This document shows positions 53,491 to 62,294 of a DNA stretch of 64,000 bases, one piece after another. How positions within the stretch are numbered: position 1 is the first letter of the stretch; every line of letters starts with the position of its first letter. The notes below the pieces were generated by a model. That model was not told where the DNA came from. It worked only from the letters and a program-made list of their open reading frames with translations, and did no database searches. Made by a program: the position numbers and the translations under genes. Origin of the DNA: Spirochaetia bacterium 38H-sp (GTDB lineage: Bacteria; Spirochaetota; Spirochaetia; Winmispirales; Winmispiraceae). The stretch lies in the NCBI GenBank assembly GCA_039023545.1, contig JBCHKQ010000001.1:124001-188000 (forward strand), read 5' to 3'.

Positions 53491-53520
53491 TTGATATAAA
53501 AAATTGTTACGACTTATTAT
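53491..53520 (+). promoter_or_regulatory. Nudix gene promoter (leaderless arrangement)
   Basis: TTGATA (53491-53496), 18-bp spacer, TATTAT (53515-53520), six bases to the ATG at 53527. Confidence 0.55.
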
Positions 53521-53526
53521 GATAGT

Positions 53527-54108
53527 ATGTATATGCCTTGTATAATCAATAGAAGAGATTTTAAAGAATATGCAGTTATGATTCCTCTTGTAGAATCGGA
53601 TGAGGGAATGCACATTTGTTTTGAGGTTCGTGCGGAGGGAATTCCTCAGGGAGGTGAGATTTGTTTTCCCGGCGGAGCTATAGAGCCAGGAGAGGATGAG
53701 TGCTCCGCTGCACTGCGCGAGACTAAGGAGGAGCTTGGAGTCAATATAGCGGATACAGACTATAAGGGCGCTCTTCTATCCGTAAGCGGGAGGCTTATAC
53801 ATGTTTTTACAGGCAGAGCTGTCAATTGGGATGGGAGAGTTCATGAGCCGGGAGAGGTCGCAAATAGTTTCTCTATTGCAATAGAATGGTTTAAAAAGAC
53901 ACCTGTGGAAAAATACGCTGTTGAACATATCGTAAGCTCAAGGCGTCAGGATTCGGGAGAGATTTTGCTTCCGGCAGATGAGTTGGGACTGCCTGCTGTA
54001 TATAACGACAAATGGAAGGTTTATGACACACCTGTTTATCTGTGGAGAAGTCCTTATGGTTTTATCTGGGGTATCACTGCGGCAATAATATATCATATCT
54101 TCTGTTGA
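53527..54108 (+). CDS. Nudix hydrolase, CoA pyrophosphatase type
   Basis: 193 residues. Nudix box at 50-72: G50-x5-E56-x7-R64-E65-x2-E68-E69-x-G71, complete. The upstream stretch EVRAEGIPQGGEICFPGG matches the NuCoA motif of CoA pyrophosphatases. Cleaves CoA or its derivatives to phosphopantetheine products. An in-frame ATG two codons in is possible. The Lon-like gene follows 57 bases later. Confidence 0.9.
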   Translation: MYMPCIINRRDFKEYAVMIPLVESDEGMHICFEVRAEGIPQGGEICFPGGAIEPGEDECSAALRETKEELGVNIADTDYKGALLSVSGRLIHVFTGRAVNWDGRVHEPGEVANSFSIAIEWFKKTPVEKYAVEHIVSSRRQDSGEILLPADELGLPAVYNDKWKVYDTPVYLWRSPYGFIWGITAAIIYHIFC

Positions 54109-54165
54109 CTGTTGACAATATTACTTTCTAACTGTTTACTTGATTCAAAAAAGAATGGGGCTAAG

Positions 54166-56556
54166 ATGGATATCACACAATATAAAATATCTGCTGACAA
54201 GCTACGCCTTGACATACCGGAGGAGATGATTGCAGAGCTTCAGAAAGATATAGAAGCCCACAGCATAATAGGTCAGCCAAGGGCAATAAAAGCTATCCAG
54301 CTGGGGATAAATATACAGGGCAGAGGATATAATATCTTTGTTGCAGGGCTTCCCGGGACAGGAAGGCATAATGCTATAATGCAGATTCTTGAGCAGGAGT
54401 CTCCACCTAACAGGTTTAAAAAAGATATAGCTTACGGATATAACTTTAAGGACCCGCGCAGTCCTGTGGTACTGTATTTTCCGGCACAGACAGCAGGGTA
54501 TTTTAAACGTTCGCTCAAACGGGCTATAGAGAAGATTACCAAAAGTATAAGACAGAGACTGACAAGTGAGGCTTATTTTAAGAAAAAAAACCAGTTGATA
54601 GCAGAGATAGAAAAAAAAGAAAGAAAGCATCTTTCAGAGTTTAAACAGATGTTGGGGGAAGAAGGCTTTATCCTCGTAGATAGACAGGATAAAGACCAGA
54701 ATATAACAGATATAATGCCTGTACTTGATGGGAAGGCAGTAGAATTTGATGTACTACAAGAACTTGCAGAAAAAGGGAGTATCTCTCATACAGAAGTAGA
54801 AGATAAAAAGCAAAAATATTTTTCTTTTCTTGAAAAGCTTCAGGATCTTTTTACCAAATTTGACCTTGCAAGGCTATCTTTGGAAGAGGAGCTTGCAGAG
54901 ATACAAAAACGATATGTGAGTAAGGATGTAAAAGACGAGCTCAAAAGGCTTGCTTCCCGGTTTGCCGGAGAAAAGAGCATAGAAAAATTTCTGGGACTCA
55001 TGGCACAGGATATATTGGAAAATATTCCCCTTTTTCTTGAGGACAACAAGGAACAACCAGAAGATTATATCCCGCCTCAACAGAAATATACTATCAATAT
55101 AGTTCATGAGGTAGAAAATCCGGACAAAGCCCCGGTCGTTTTTGTTTCTCAGCCGGATTATCCGGGTCTGTTTGGCACAATAGAAAGTATTGCAGAAAAA
55201 ACAGGAGAAGAAAGAAGTAACTATCTCATGATACGACCGGGTGCTGTGCTGGATGCAAACGGAGGATTTCTTATTCTCAGAGTGGATGACTTACTAAGGA
55301 GTGAGGATTTATGGAATACACTCAAGAGAGTACTTCTAGATAACAGGCTTGAGATAAAAAGTGTGCCATCTATTTTTTCTAATCCCAGTGCACTCAAGCC
55401 AGAACCCGTGGACATAGATATCAAGCTTATATTGATAGGAACAGAATTCCATTATGAAATTCTATTTCAACAGGATGAAGAGTTTGCCAAGCTTTTTAAA
55501 CTGCCAGCGGAGTTTGACGATGTTCTTCCTCTTTCTAAAGAAAGCATAAGAGAATATCTCGGCTTTTTTAAGGCAACCTGCAAAAACAAGCATCTTCTTC
55601 CTGTGACAGCTGACGGCGCGGCAGAGCTTCTATACTACAGCGCAAGACTTGCAGAGGACAGAAGCAAGCTTAGCGCACAATTCTCACTGATAACAGATAT
55701 AATAAAAGAAGCAGACTACATGGCCAGAACAGAGGGTAAAACAGAAATAAATGCAGAAACTGTTCTCAAAGTCAGGAGACAGAGGCAATATCTCTTCGGT
55801 ATGCTGGAAGAAAAACTAGACGAAGAGATATTAAGAGGAGAGCTTCTTATAAATCCCAAAGGTACTGCAACAAGCAGAATTCACGGACTTGTAGTGATTG
55901 ACAGAGGATTTTATGCATTTGCAAGACCTGTTCTTATAACTGCGAGGAGCGCTCCAGGAACAGAAGGAATAGTAAACATAGAAAGAGAATCCGGACTGTC
56001 TGGAGAGATACATGACAAGGGAGTTTACATAATACAGAGCTTTCTTCAGAGCAGATATGCTCGGGATTTCCCGCTTTCTATAAAGGCAGGCATAACCATA
56101 GAGCAGTCTTATGTAGAAATAGACGGCGATTCTGCTTCACTTGCAGAGATATGTGCTTTGCTGTCGGATATCACGGATCTGCCGCTAAGGCAAGACATAG
56201 CCGTAACAGGCTCTATAAACCAGATGGGAGAGGTCCAGCCCGTAGGAGGGGTAACAGAAAAAGTAGAAGGTTTCTTTACCGTATGTAGAAAAAAAGGCTT
56301 AACAGGTACTCAGGGAGTGATAATACCAAGGCTCAATATCAATAATCTCATACCTTCCAGAGAAGTACTTGAGGCTGTGGAAGAAGGGCTTTTTAATATA
56401 TATGCCATTGATAACATTGATCAGGCGATGGAAATCTTGACAGGTAGAGAAGCAGGGGTAAGAGAAGCAAAAGGCTTTAAAAAAGGCAGTATAAATAGGA
56501 TGATAGAAGAAAAATTGAGAAAAATGGCTATGCTTGTCAAGAATTTTGAAGAATAA
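54166..56556 (+). CDS. Lon-like ATP-dependent protease (LonC/YcbZ-related)
   Basis: 796 residues from MDITQYKISADK; an in-frame TTG at 54112 is less likely. N-terminal AAA region split by a long coiled insertion (~residues 145-270), a nucleotide-binding motif GLPGTGRHN (61-69) in which Arg replaces the Walker A lysine, then an AAA lid and a C-terminal Lon protease domain with Ser-Lys dyad S656 (DGDSASLA) and K699 (GGVTEKVEGFF). Protease is predicted active; the substituted P-loop leaves ATP use uncertain. Not the heat-shock Lon, as it lacks the LON substrate-binding N-domain. Confidence 0.92.
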   Translation: MDITQYKISADKLRLDIPEEMIAELQKDIEAHSIIGQPRAIKAIQLGINIQGRGYNIFVAGLPGTGRHNAIMQILEQESPPNRFKKDIAYGYNFKDPRSPVVLYFPAQTAGYFKRSLKRAIEKITKSIRQRLTSEAYFKKKNQLIAEIEKKERKHLSEFKQMLGEEGFILVDRQDKDQNITDIMPVLDGKAVEFDVLQELAEKGSISHTEVEDKKQKYFSFLEKLQDLFTKFDLARLSLEEELAEIQKRYVSKDVKDELKRLASRFAGEKSIEKFLGLMAQDILENIPLFLEDNKEQPEDYIPPQQKYTINIVHEVENPDKAPVVFVSQPDYPGLFGTIESIAEKTGEERSNYLMIRPGAVLDANGGFLILRVDDLLRSEDLWNTLKRVLLDNRLEIKSVPSIFSNPSALKPEPVDIDIKLILIGTEFHYEILFQQDEEFAKLFKLPAEFDDVLPLSKESIREYLGFFKATCKNKHLLPVTADGAAELLYYSARLAEDRSKLSAQFSLITDIIKEADYMARTEGKTEINAETVLKVRRQRQYLFGMLEEKLDEEILRGELLINPKGTATSRIHGLVVIDRGFYAFARPVLITARSAPGTEGIVNIERESGLSGEIHDKGVYIIQSFLQSRYARDFPLSIKAGITIEQSYVEIDGDSASLAEICALLSDITDLPLRQDIAVTGSINQMGEVQPVGGVTEKVEGFFTVCRKKGLTGTQGVIIPRLNINNLIPSREVLEAVEEGLFNIYAIDNIDQAMEILTGREAGVREAKGFKKGSINRMIEEKLRKMAMLVKNFEE

Positions 56557-56591
56557 CAGTGTATAAAGAATATACAGAATTCAAAAAAAAC

Positions 56592-56620
56592 TTGACATAG
56601 GCTGTTTTAGCCTTAATACT
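56592..56620 (+). promoter_or_regulatory. Promoter of the HATPase/HDOD gene
   Basis: TTGACA (56592-56597), 17-bp spacer, AATACT (56615-56620). The spacer holds a small palindrome GGCT-GTTTT-AGCC that could be an operator. Confidence 0.5.
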
Positions 56621-56649
56621 TAAAAAGTACATGGAAGGAGTTCTATGAT

Positions 56650-56928
56650 ATGAAACAAGTTCTCGATGCACAAAAAGTGATTCAGGCAATACGTCACAAT
56701 ATACCGGTAAACATAAAGACCTATACCCTCCCTCCAGAGATAGAGGCTCAGATAGAGCAGATTCTGGAGATATATCTCAAGGACATAGGACAAATCAAGG
56801 TAAAGGATCCTCTTGTTTACAGCCTCAAGGAACTCACTGCTAATGCTCAGAAAGCAAATGCAAAGAGAGCTTTTTTAGCGAGAGAAAGCTCAATCTGGAA
56901 GACCCAGATGACTACGAAGAAGGAATGA
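56650..56928 (+). CDS. N-terminal part of a split HATPase-HDOD protein
   Basis: 92 codons with ribosome site GGAAGGAG. Residues 60-75, SLKELTANAQKANAKRA, are the N-box of a GHKL (histidine-kinase-like) ATPase, whose matching G-box lies in the next reading frame. The last 16 codons after the TTTTTTA run are out of register with the family-like sequence and end at TGA. A -1 shift at 56871-56877 joins this ORF to the next and yields a 496-residue protein. Either a programmed frameshift, a real mutation or a homopolymer base-call error. Confidence 0.7.
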   Translation: MKQVLDAQKVIQAIRHNIPVNIKTYTLPPEIEAQIEQILEIYLKDIGQIKVKDPLVYSLKELTANAQKANAKRAFLARESSIWKTQMTTKKE

Positions 56929-56936
56929 GGGTCTTC
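56871..56936 (+). other. Possible -1 ribosomal frameshift site (T TTT TTA) with downstream hairpin
   Basis: In frame with the first ORF the codons are GCT TTT TTA, the exact X XXY YYZ heptamer used by HIV-1. Twenty bases beyond it, a perfect 8-bp stem GAAGACCC (56898-56905) / GGGTCTTC (56929-56936) could stimulate pausing, although the spacing is longer than usual. Slipping by -1 continues as SERKLNLEDPDDYEEGMRVF. Confidence 0.45.
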
Positions 56937-58139
56937 AAGGAGGAGATATCTCAAGATCCCAAGAAATATTTTAACATGTTTAAGGATATGGGCTTCTATA
57001 TAAAAGTCTCATTTCATCTTAAAAACAATGTACTTACCATAAGCGTAAGCAATAATGCACCTCTTACCAGGAACGAGCAGGTAAGGATATTTGACCGCAT
57101 TGCAAGAGCAAGATTATACGACTCGTTAGAAGAGGCATTGTCTTCCGTATACGATGATACGGAAGGAGCAGGACTGGGTATTGTCATAATAATACTCATG
57201 TTAAAAAAGCTGGGACTAGACGAGGATGCCTTTGATATAGACGTTGTCAACGGAGAAACCGTCGCCAGAATGATAATACCAATGGATGAAGTACATGCAG
57301 AACAGCTTGAAAAACTCTCCGATGAGATAGTAAAAGAGATAGAATCACTGCCAAAGTTCCCGGAAAATGTTCTTTTCTTGCAAAAGCTTATAGATAATCC
57401 CGACAGCACAATACAGGATATAGCAAGACAGATTTCCACAGATCCTTCTCTTACGGCAGATCTTCTCAAGGTAGTAAACTCTGCACAGTTTATGCTCCCC
57501 AAAAAAGTAGATAGCATACTGGAGGGAGTAAAGATTCTTGGACTGAGGGGACTTAAGAACCTGCTTTATACCTATGGTACACAGAAGATTCTTGGCCTGG
57601 GAACAGAAGAACAACAACAACTATGGAACCACTCCATGAGAACCGCATTTTACGCATATACATTGGCACAAAAAGTCCTCAGAAACAAAGACCTTCTGGA
57701 TGACGCATATGTAGGAGGGATTCTCCATGATATGGGGAAAATAGTATTCTCTCACGTACATCCCAATCTGCTAGAAAGGATAGAGGGCTTTAGAAAAGCA
57801 AGAAACATACCCCAAAAACTGCTAGAAGATTTGTATGGTGGACTTAACCATGCAGAAATAGGTGCAAGACTTGCAGAAAAATGGAACTTTCCGGATACAC
57901 TGATAGAAGCCATAAGATATCATCATACGCCGCACGAATGCAATCAGGATTATGAAAATGTTGTACAGCTGGTATATGTTGCAAATATTTTGGCAATGGC
58001 AGAAGACGGTAGAATAGACTTTGACCAAGCCGATCCTTCTGTACTTGCAAGGTTTGGGATGCCAAGTCAGGAAGCCTTTGACAGGGTCAGAAAGAATCTT
58101 AGAAAAGCCTTTGACAAAGAAATGCAAAAAGCAACTTGA
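56925..58139 (+). CDS. HDOD-domain protein, C-terminal part of a split HATPase-HDOD gene
   Basis: 404 codons from its first ATG, but the frame is open upstream to the slippery site. Residues ~1-125 contain the GHKL G-box EGAGLGIVIII, completing the ATPase begun in the previous ORF. Residues ~135-340 are an HDOD domain (LPKFPENVLFLQKLIDNP, ISTDPSLTADLLKVVNSA, GGILHDMGKIVF, GLNHAEIGARLAEKWNFP), a degenerate HD relative in signalling. The HDMGK and HHTP motifs suggest that part of the metal site is retained. Translation from this ATG alone would give a broken ATPase domain, so expression probably depends on frameshifting. Confidence 0.82.
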   Translation: MRVFKEEISQDPKKYFNMFKDMGFYIKVSFHLKNNVLTISVSNNAPLTRNEQVRIFDRIARARLYDSLEEALSSVYDDTEGAGLGIVIIILMLKKLGLDEDAFDIDVVNGETVARMIIPMDEVHAEQLEKLSDEIVKEIESLPKFPENVLFLQKLIDNPDSTIQDIARQISTDPSLTADLLKVVNSAQFMLPKKVDSILEGVKILGLRGLKNLLYTYGTQKILGLGTEEQQQLWNHSMRTAFYAYTLAQKVLRNKDLLDDAYVGGILHDMGKIVFSHVHPNLLERIEGFRKARNIPQKLLEDLYGGLNHAEIGARLAEKWNFPDTLIEAIRYHHTPHECNQDYENVVQLVYVANILAMAEDGRIDFDQADPSVLARFGMPSQEAFDRVRKNLRKAFDKEMQKAT

Positions 58140-58196
58140 CCTCCTTGAATATAGTAATTAACTTATATTTGAAAAAACCAATATTAGGGAGGCCAT

Positions 58197-58430
58197 ATGA
58201 AAGTCATACTATACAGCACACCTACATGCAGTTATTGCAAGATGGCAAAGGACTATTTTAAAAAAAATAAGATACCATTTATAGAATATAATGTGGCTCA
58301 AGACATGAGGAGAGCGGAAGAAATGGTAAAGAAGTCCGGGCAAATGGGTGTCCCTGTTATAGATATCAATGGTAAAATAATCGTAGGATTTAACCTGCCA
58401 AAAATAGAGCAGGAACTCAGGAGAGCATAA
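58197..58430 (+). CDS. Glutaredoxin-like protein
   Basis: 77 residues with redox motif C11-S-Y-C14 (STPTCSYCKMAK), cis-Pro in GVPVID and the C-terminal helix; NrdH/glutaredoxin-like thioredoxin fold. Reduces disulfides using a thiol or thioredoxin reductase. GGGAGG lies 4 nt before the start. Its stop overlaps the start of the OsmC gene (TAATG), so the two are coupled thiol-defence genes. Confidence 0.93.
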   Translation: MKVILYSTPTCSYCKMAKDYFKKNKIPFIEYNVAQDMRRAEEMVKKSGQMGVPVIDINGKIIVGFNLPKIEQELRRA

Positions 58431-58843
58431 TGCAGATAGAAAGTAAAGCAGTATATCGATCTGAGATGGCATTTACTATGCTGGTAGACGGTCATGAGTT
58501 TACCGTGGATGCGGATGAGAAATTTGGCGGCAAGGATCTGGGCCCTAGACCCAAAAATCTTCTTTTATCTGCTCTTGCAGGCTGCACAGGCATGGATGTT
58601 GTGGCAATACTCAAGAAGATGCAAATGCCTTTTGATAGCTTTGAGATAGAGACATTGGCAGAACTTACAGAAGAGCACCCCAAGGTATTTAGTAAAATAA
58701 AGCTTATATATAGATTTACTGGAAAAGATCTGGATAAGAATAAAATAGAAAAAGCAATAAAACTCTCTCAGGAAAAATACTGCGGAGTTACTGCAATGCT
58801 AGAAAAAGCAGCAGAAATAACTTACGATATAAAGCTCAACTAG
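58430..58843 (+). CDS. OsmC family peroxiredoxin-like protein
   Basis: 137 residues. The two redox cysteines are C52 (SALAGCTGMDV) and C118 (EKYCGVTAML) with the expected spacing. OsmC/Ohr enzymes reduce organic hydroperoxides with dithiols; the sequence resembles the YhfA-like branch. Coupled to the glutaredoxin, a plausible reductant. Its stop region overlaps that of the convergent methyltransferase by 8 bases. Confidence 0.92.
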   Translation: MQIESKAVYRSEMAFTMLVDGHEFTVDADEKFGGKDLGPRPKNLLLSALAGCTGMDVVAILKKMQMPFDSFEIETLAELTEEHPKVFSKIKLIYRFTGKDLDKNKIEKAIKLSQEKYCGVTAMLEKAAEITYDIKLN

Positions 58844-59639
58844 AAAGCAGGCTTTTTTTCCAAAAATACAGCACGATACCTGTTGCTACACTAACGTTTA
58901 AAGAACCTTTGAGACCAAGGAGCGGTACGGACACCCTTCCCGCTCCTTTTTTTTCTGCAAGTTCCAGAGCTTCCTGGCTAACACCCAGTTCTTCAGAACC
59001 TACAATCATAAGTCCTCTCTCTGGAAATACAAAATCATCAACCGGGGTTCCTCCTGTCTCTAGTGCAAAAACAGTATAATAAGAAACCAGCATTTTAAGC
59101 TCGCTTCTCTGCCATTTAATAATATGCTCAGAACCTCTTGCTGTCTTACGTGCTCTGTTGTTATCCAAAGATGGAGTTATTCCTCCCAAAAAGATGCGCT
59201 CTCCCCCCAAAGCTTCTGCTGTTCTAAATATGGAACCTACATTGTAAGGAGAACGTACATCTTCCAGATAAAGGGTTATAGGCAGTACAGTTCTTTCCTT
59301 GCCTGCACAGATTTCCTTCTCTACAAAAAAAGAATCCCAATCGGCAGTATATATACCCAGTTCCTCACCTACAGAAGAGGCAAGGTTCATAATAGCCCTC
59401 TTATAAGCCCTATCAGAGGGGGATGCTTGCCTCAAGACAACAAGAGTATCCAGTATTATAGCCCTAAGATTATCGTCCCAGTCTTTAACAGAAGAAGAAA
59501 TATCCAGTATACTTCTTACGACAGAAGAGTAAATCACCCAATCAGACTCGGAAAGATAAAGCCACTGTTTACATAAACGCAAAAGTTTTCTTTTTTTTGC
59601 AGAAGAAGACAGAGAAGCAAACTTGCCTGGGGTTATCAT
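58836..59639 (-). CDS. TrmH/SpoU family RNA 2'-O-methyltransferase
   Basis: 267 residues. SPOUT motif 1 RSPYNVGSIFRTAE, motif 2 GLMIVGSEELGVS and motif 3 LGLKGSLNVSVATGIVLY are complete. The ~110-residue N-terminal helical domain is not a typical RNA-binding domain. Transfers methyl from SAM to the ribose 2'-OH of rRNA or tRNA. Starts immediately at the stop of the iron-ADH-like gene, so they form an operon. Confidence 0.92.
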   Translation of the reverse strand: MITPGKFASLSSSAKKRKLLRLCKQWLYLSESDWVIYSSVVRSILDISSSVKDWDDNLRAIILDTLVVLRQASPSDRAYKRAIMNLASSVGEELGIYTADWDSFFVEKEICAGKERTVLPITLYLEDVRSPYNVGSIFRTAEALGGERIFLGGITPSLDNNRARKTARGSEHIIKWQRSELKMLVSYYTVFALETGGTPVDDFVFPERGLMIVGSEELGVSQEALELAEKKGAGRVSVPLLGLKGSLNVSVATGIVLYFWKKSLLSS

Positions 59640-60764
59640 TTACCAACTCCTGGCAGCAATATCCGTAAGAAGAGATTGGTCGCAGCCTGTGGAAGAAGCA
59701 AGAACAACAGCAGCTTCAAGCTGCTCGCGACTTATACCAAAGTCTCTTAGCCGTATGGCAAAACCCGCACGCTCAACAAGAGAAATAACAAAACGGGAAA
59801 GCTCAGAAGCTGCTATATCTTCATCCAAGCCTATCAGGCCAAGAGCTTCACATGCAGCACCAAGAGCCGAAAAACTTGAGTCGGAAACATTGAGAATAAA
59901 ATTAGAAAAAAACACGGAGTTGGCCCATGACCTGGATATACCCGCAACAGAATACAAAGCAGAAGAAAGAACAGAGACAACAGGATAATAAGAGGAAAGA
60001 GCAAGAGAAGACAGTATCCCAGCATCCAGCTGGAAAGAACGCAAAGATTCAAGCTCATTTTCGGAATCCGTTATAATGCTTTTTTCGCATATTTTGCCTG
60101 CAATTCTAAGCGATTCCATTGCAAAAGCCCTATAAAAAGCAGAAAGTTCCGGCTCAAGAATAGCTGAAACACAGTCAGCAACAATAGAAATCATCATAGA
60201 AGCAGCTGTCTTATGAGGCATGCTCTGCAAAAAATAAGAATCAGCAATAACAATAGATGGAGAATCTGCAAGATTTACAAAACATGCGGAAGCATCTCCT
60301 GTTCTCAGGAAAACTCTGTCAGAAAAAAGATAAGGGACTCTAAAGGCAACAGGAATTTTTGCACAAGGTCTTCCTGGAGTATCCGGTTTGTTTCTCATCA
60401 TAAGAGAAAGGCGTTCTTCTTTTCCGCAGGAAGAAGCTATTATGCTTGCAATCGTCAAGGCATTACTGCCTCCAAGACCAACAAGTATGTCTGATCTGGA
60501 TGCCCTGTAGACTTCTACCATTCTTATTATATCTTCATAATCGTTTTTATAGGAAATATCAGAAAAGATAATAGAATCTATACCTGCTGTTTTTAAAAGC
60601 TGAGAAACCCTACTGTGATAACCAAAATCATCATAAATAAGGTCAGAAACAATAAAAGCACGCCTTCCATGTTCTTTTGCCCATGGAATAAAAGACCTTA
60701 TACTGTCAAGACCCCAGGCAAGTACAGGAAGCTCTATGTGGGAATACGTCACAACAGTCCTCAC
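59640..60764 (-). CDS. Iron-containing alcohol dehydrogenase-fold protein lacking metal ligands
   Basis: 374 residues. The N-terminal dinucleotide fold (RRAFIVSDLIYDDFG, DILVGLGGSNALTIAS) and helical C-terminal half follow group III iron-dependent dehydrogenases. The metal site appears degraded: where active enzymes have DxxxH, this protein has VADCVSAILEPE, and the later conserved histidines are missing from ISRSWANSVFFSNF. It may use no metal or be non-catalytic. Start is GTG at 60764; another GTG four codons in has AGGA before it. Operon with the TrmH-like gene. Confidence 0.75.
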   Translation of the reverse strand: MRTVVTYSHIELPVLAWGLDSIRSFIPWAKEHGRRAFIVSDLIYDDFGYHSRVSQLLKTAGIDSIIFSDISYKNDYEDIIRMVEVYRASRSDILVGLGGSNALTIASIIASSCGKEERLSLMMRNKPDTPGRPCAKIPVAFRVPYLFSDRVFLRTGDASACFVNLADSPSIVIADSYFLQSMPHKTAASMMISIVADCVSAILEPELSAFYRAFAMESLRIAGKICEKSIITDSENELESLRSFQLDAGILSSLALSSYYPVVSVLSSALYSVAGISRSWANSVFFSNFILNVSDSSFSALGAACEALGLIGLDEDIAASELSRFVISLVERAGFAIRLRDFGISREQLEAAVVLASSTGCDQSLLTDIAARSW

Positions 60765-60805
60765 AAGAAAACAAAGATAGCTCTAACAAAGAAGGAAAGA
60801 AAAGC

Positions 60806-61093
60806 TTACTCTATACCAAAGACATCAAGGATACGGTCAGCTACAACATCTATAACAGTATCATCTATGTAGGAAGGGTCTTCCAGTTTCTTTTTTACCT
60901 CTTCCACCCTATCCATTCTTATATCTGGTGTCGCTTTTACTGTCTCAACAGCCTTGTGAAACTCAGCCCTTCTTACAGCTTCTTGCGATATACTTACACT
61001 ATCTCCTTCAGACTTCTTAACAACTCGTTCTGTCTTCTGAGTCTTGAGATATTTGTTAATAGGGTCTATAGGTCCTGTACGATCTATTGTCAT
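60806..61093 (-). CDS. flgM: FlgM-like anti-sigma-28 factor
   Basis: 95 residues. The C-terminal half (DSVSISQEAVRRAE, RMDRVEEVKKKLEDPSY, VVADRILDVFG) follows the FlgM sigma-28-binding pattern; the N-terminus with DPINKYLKTQKTERV is typical of spirochaete FlgM. Holds FliA inactive until the flagellar hook is complete. AGGAAGAGG precedes the ATG. It is isolated from other flagellar genes in this window. Confidence 0.85.
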   Translation of the reverse strand: MTIDRTGPIDPINKYLKTQKTERVVKKSEGDSVSISQEAVRRAEFHKAVETVKATPDIRMDRVEEVKKKLEDPSYIDDTVIDVVADRILDVFGIE

Positions 61094-61139
61094 AACCTCT
61101 TCCTTTCACTCCAAGTATCGACACCATTACTCATATATT

Positions 61140-61820
61140 TTACTTCTTTTTCTTTGTAAAAACAAGTAAAGAAAACTCCCCACGCACAGAATTGTCCTTT
61201 TTTAGCAACTCTGCAAGCTCCCCGGCTTTTCCCCTAAGTACTTCTTCGTGCATCTTGGTAAGTTCACGTCCTATAACAAGCTCCCGTACTGGATCAAGCT
61301 CTGCAAGCTCTTCTAGCATGGCGATAATCCTATGCGGAGACTCATACAAAACAAAAGCCTCCCCTCTCTCCAAAAGCTCAGCAAGCCTCTTTTTTCTTTT
61401 ACCCTTCTTAGGACTCAAAAAGCCCTCAAACCAGAATCCCCTGCCAGTAAGCCCCGATACACTCACAAGAGCAGCCAAAGCAGAAGGACCCGGCACGGGA
61501 AGAACTGTAAAGCCCTCGGTAACAACGGCAGATACAAGAACAGAACCTGGATCGCTTATTGCCGGTGTTCCCGCATCGCTTATATATGCGACATCTCCAC
61601 CAGAACGTAGAACATCCAGAACCCTCTCAATAGCTCTATCAGGACTGTGGCTGTGAAAGCTAGAAAAAGGCGTATCAATACCGTAATGACTAAAGAGCTT
61701 TCTACTGTGTCTCGTATCCTCACAGGTTATAAGCTTTACCTCTTTTAAAATCCTTACAGCCCGGTAAGTAATATCCTCAAGATTACCTATGGGTGTTGCA
61801 ACCATGTAAAGAGTAGCCAC
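61140..61820 (-). CDS. rsmI: 16S rRNA 2'-O-ribose cytidine-1402 methyltransferase
   Basis: 226 residues from GTG at 61820 with GGAGG 4 nt upstream. Tetrapyrrole-methylase fold: VATPIGNLEDIT, CEDTRHSRKL, ISDAGTPAISDPG and VPGPSALAALVSVSG are RsmI signatures. Shorter than E. coli RsmI, lacking the C-terminal domain. Upstream of flgM on the same strand. Confidence 0.95.
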   Translation of the reverse strand: MATLYMVATPIGNLEDITYRAVRILKEVKLITCEDTRHSRKLFSHYGIDTPFSSFHSHSPDRAIERVLDVLRSGGDVAYISDAGTPAISDPGSVLVSAVVTEGFTVLPVPGPSALAALVSVSGLTGRGFWFEGFLSPKKGKRKKRLAELLERGEAFVLYESPHRIIAMLEELAELDPVRELVIGRELTKMHEEVLRGKAGELAELLKKDNSVRGEFSLLVFTKKKK

Positions 61821-61882
61821 ACATCCTCCAGAAAAAATTTGTTTTATGGTAAAAAAGTATTTATCATAGTATATTCCCTTAT

Positions 61883-62293
61883 ATGGATATTGTCATCCTG
61901 ATAATGCTTGCATCCTTTCTCTCTGTAGCAATACTTATGAGCATAATAAAGGCAAAAGATATCCTTAAAAATAAAAAAAATAGAGTAACTCGGTCTGGGA
62001 ATTCTTTTTCTAGATGCCCTGTATGCCGTTCTCCACTTGCACAAGGAGAAAGGGTAAAGTCTCAGGTGTTCTCGGGAGGTAAGAGCAGCAATCAGATGGG
62101 TATAATAGAAAGCATTGCACATATACAGGGCTGTCCACACTGCTATCCTGTACCAAGAGAAGAAAGGAGTTGCCCTGTATGTAAGCAGAGCATTTTGCCA
62201 ACAGATTATCTTATAGGCAGAATGTTTGATAACAAAAAAACAGGTAAAAAGCATCTTAGAATACTGGGGTGTAACAGATGCAGGGAGAGATAG
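61883..62293 (+). CDS. Membrane-anchored zinc-ribbon protein, function unknown
   Basis: 136 residues: one N-terminal membrane segment (2-22), then four CxxC knuckles (C45/C48, C84/C87, C97/C100, C130/C133), enough for two zinc sites. No family assigned. TATATT (61870-61875) lies 7 nt before the ATG, another possibly leaderless start. Its stop is one base before the next start, so it is coupled to the cation efflux gene; a metal-related role is a guess from context. Confidence 0.8.
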   Translation: MDIVILIMLASFLSVAILMSIIKAKDILKNKKNRVTRSGNSFSRCPVCRSPLAQGERVKSQVFSGGKSSNQMGIIESIAHIQGCPHCYPVPREERSCPVCKQSILPTDYLIGRMFDNKKTGKKHLRILGCNRCRER

Positions 62294-62294
62294 A

